From contig JACQLL010000067.1 of NCBI GenBank assembly GCA_016234025.1, forward strand, positions 1-5,388: 5,388 bases of DNA, given 5' to 3'. How positions within the stretch are numbered: position 1 is the stretch's first letter; every line of letters begins with the position of its first letter. Position numbers and translations under genes: made by a program. The DNA is from Candidatus Pacearchaeota archaeon. GTDB taxonomy: Archaea > Nanobdellota > Nanobdellia > Pacearchaeales > GW2011-AR1. Positions 4,551 through 5,388 of this stretch are shown here, in pieces. Below the pieces are notes generated by a model that worked only from the letters and a program-made list of their open reading frames with translations, was not told the DNA's origin and made no database searches.

Positions 4551-4789
4551 TCTTTCCCTCCAATATATAGTGAACCAACTAAGTTTCTCGGTGTTGGTTC
4601 CCTAATAGTCCACCAATGAAAAACCGAAAGATTAAATTGGTGGACTATATCCGTTAAATAACCAATTGCAGATAGTCTTTCCATTTCTAAAATTCTTAAT
4701 TCAGTTGCATATTCCCTGATTAAATGATTAATCACCTCTAATTCTGCAGAGCCCTCTTCTTCACTTTTTCTGTTTACTCTTGCGTTCAT
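4547..4789 (-). CDS. Unrecognised 80-aa protein with repeat-encoded C-terminus
   Basis: No family was recognised. Gene status rests on position: the ATG overlaps the Spt5 stop (ATGA), a GAGGAG ribosome binding site lies 8 bases upstream inside spt5, and its own stop overlaps the next start (ATGA) after a GGAGGG site. Residues 1-47 are charged and probably helical, including EVINHLIREYATELRILEMERL. Residues 48-80 (DIVHQFNL to the end) are encoded almost wholly by two inverted repeats at 4648-4568, giving an unlike, Trp-containing and probably low-order tail with REPTPRNLVGSL. The same 12-base words recur downstream of the L12 region. This suggests that repeat DNA replaced or extended the original 3' end while keeping the frame and the translational coupling. 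Function is unknown. A regulatory role for the hairpins between Spt5 and L11 is as plausible as a role for the peptide. Confidence 0.7.
   Translation of the reverse strand: MNARVNRKSEEEGSAELEVINHLIREYATELRILEMERLSAIGYLTDIVHQFNLSVFHWWTIREPTPRNLVGSLYIGGKE
4568..4604. repeat. Hairpin repeat, GTTGGTTCCCTA stem family, operon copy
   Basis: The left arm TAGTGAACCAAC (4568-4579) and right arm GTTGGTTCCCTA (4593-4604) form a 12-bp stem with one mismatch around a 13-base loop. The right arm is identical to that of the hairpin at 128-164, which also has a 13-base loop of different sequence. It lies inside the 3' end of the 80-aa gene, where on the minus strand it encodes REPTPRNLVGSL. Confidence 0.85.
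4605..4648. repeat. Perfect 13-bp inverted repeat, ATTGGTGGACTA family
   Basis: The arms ATAGTCCACCAAT (4605-4617) and ATTGGTGGACTAT (4636-4648) are perfect complements separated by 18 bases. The inverted repeat directly abuts the neighbouring hairpin at 4568-4604. The 12-base word ATTGGTGGACTA recurs at 46-57 as a single arm. Both stem words fit the loose form TTGGTNNNCTA. It lies within the 80-aa coding region, which stays open through it, so in mRNA this strong stem would sit between spt5 and the rpl11 block. Confidence 0.85.
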
Positions 4790-5235
4790 TCTTCGTTCTC
4801 CTCTCTTCTTACAACTTTAACATTGTCCATCTTCACCGTCACCGGAATCGGCACGCTCGCTCCTAAAAGAGAAACAACAACTTCTCCTTTCTGTTTGTCA
4901 ATTCGCGTGACCTTCGCCTGCTCGCCCTTGAAAGTCGCGCCAATCATCTCGACAATATCGCCAATCTCAATTTTCATCTCTTCAACTTTCGGTTCAAGCA
5001 TTCCTTCAATTTCTTTATACTCAACCGTCTTGCCAATTATTCCCTTAACATAAGGCAAATTAAAAGCCGCCTCTTCCGCTGACTCTCTGTCAGCCGACTC
5101 CATGATTATATAACCCTTCAAGCCATGTGGCCTCGCCAACGCGAAAATACCAAGCGACTTTTTATTGATTCTCTCGCTAATCATCTCAATCGCTTTCTCT
5201 TCTTTGTTCGTCGTTACCTTTATAATGAAAATCAT
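4786..5235 (-). CDS. spt5: Transcription elongation factor Spt5 (archaeal NusG homologue)
   Basis: This 149-residue protein is the universal RNA polymerase processivity factor, which binds the polymerase clamp across the DNA cleft, usually together with Spt4. The N-terminal half (about residues 1-80) is an NGN domain, opening MIFIIKVTTNKEEKA with the typical GLKGYIIME strand at 38-46. A KOW domain follows (about 90-145), with GDIVEMIGATFKGEQAKV and the archaeal signature ASVPIPVTV at 126-134. Length and both ends match archaeal Spt5, and MIF is the usual archaeal N-terminus, so the ATG at 5235 is chosen. GGAG at 5243-5240 lies four bases upstream and can serve as a short-spaced ribosome binding site. 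The stop overlaps the next gene by ATGA. Lying at the head of the ribosomal stalk genes is the standard archaeal arrangement. The identification is very secure. Confidence 0.97.
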   Translation of the reverse strand: MIFIIKVTTNKEEKAIEMISERINKKSLGIFALARPHGLKGYIIMESADRESAEEAAFNLPYVKGIIGKTVEYKEIEGMLEPKVEEMKIEIGDIVEMIGATFKGEQAKVTRIDKQKGEVVVSLLGASVPIPVTVKMDNVKVVRREENEE

Positions 5236-5267
5236 TAAGCTCCGCTACTTCCTAATCAAAAGAAGAA

Positions 5268-5279
5268 GTATATACTTTA
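5268..5279 (-). promoter_or_regulatory. Candidate TATA box for the spt5 operon
   Basis: On the minus strand the run TTTAAAGTATAT lies about 33-44 bases before the Spt5 start codon. Initiation some 25 bases downstream would give a leader of about 10 bases that still contains GGAG. A second AT-rich run at 5290-5300 is an alternative. The assignment is uncertain because a reading frame from the window edge runs open through this segment, so spt5 could also be co-transcribed from an upstream gene. Confidence 0.4.
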
Positions 5280-5388
5280 AAAAATTTGGCTTTTTAAATT
5301 TTCCTGTTAAAATCAAAAAGTCTTTGTGTTCACCACAGACTAAATTCCGTGGTTTGCATGAGACTTTTAGATGCTCAAGATGCTCATC

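Noticed and set aside
5358..5388. A plus-strand ATG at 5358 opening MRLLDAQDAH, possibly a divergent gene.
   Set aside because: Only ten codons are visible, with no ribosome binding site, and the segment contains direct GATGCTC repeats and an inverted repeat arm.

Overview
The window looks like archaeal chromosome from a small-genome, DPANN-type lineage. Woesearchaeota, Pacearchaeota and other Nanoarchaeota-like groups are the best guess, but this is inferred and no rRNA is present to confirm it. All recognisable genes lie on the minus strand. They follow the archaeal order spt5 - rpl11 - rpl1 - rpl10 - rpl12. The protein types are clearly archaeal: an Spt5 of NGN plus KOW form that begins MIF, a P0-type L10, and a P1-type L12 ending in GLSALFG. 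Archaeal TATA boxes precede several units.

Layout, read in the direction of transcription from high to low coordinates. Positions 5388-5236 hold a promoter-like TATA, a small inverted repeat and a frame open to the window edge, but no gene that can be secured. Then come Spt5 (5235-4786), an unrecognised 80-aa protein whose last third is encoded by inverted-repeat DNA (4789-4547), a 111-aa anchored protein (4550-4215), L11 with a long Lys/Glu tail (4218-3538) and an 80-aa DUF5652-like membrane protein (3541-3299). Each of these five is joined to the next by a 4-base ATGA stop/start overlap. After a short gap comes an AT-rich gene for a PD-(D/E)XK nuclease-like protein (3261-2710).

A new unit follows. 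A textbook TATA box (2718-2711) and a structured leader (about 2690-2631) precede L1 (2630-2004), L10 (2007-1180), an unrecognised acidic 105-aa protein (1187-870) and L12 (870-580). These are again coupled by overlapping stops and starts. An oligo-T tract follows L12. A separate TATA box then sits exactly where a leaderless transcript would begin at the ATG of a 118-aa anchored, six-cysteine protein (527-171). The window ends in a dense group of hairpins (164-2).

The core genes build the ribosomal stalk and L1 arm: L10 is the stalk base, L12 the mobile stalk, L11 the stalk-base partner and L1 the E-site arm. Spt5 is the RNA polymerase processivity factor. The main peculiarities are five small accessory genes set between or beside these core genes, a hairpin repeat family present both in the operon (inside a coding region) and downstream of it, a shortened L10, and an extended L11. 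No mobile element with a transposase, CRISPR array, tRNA or rRNA was recognised.
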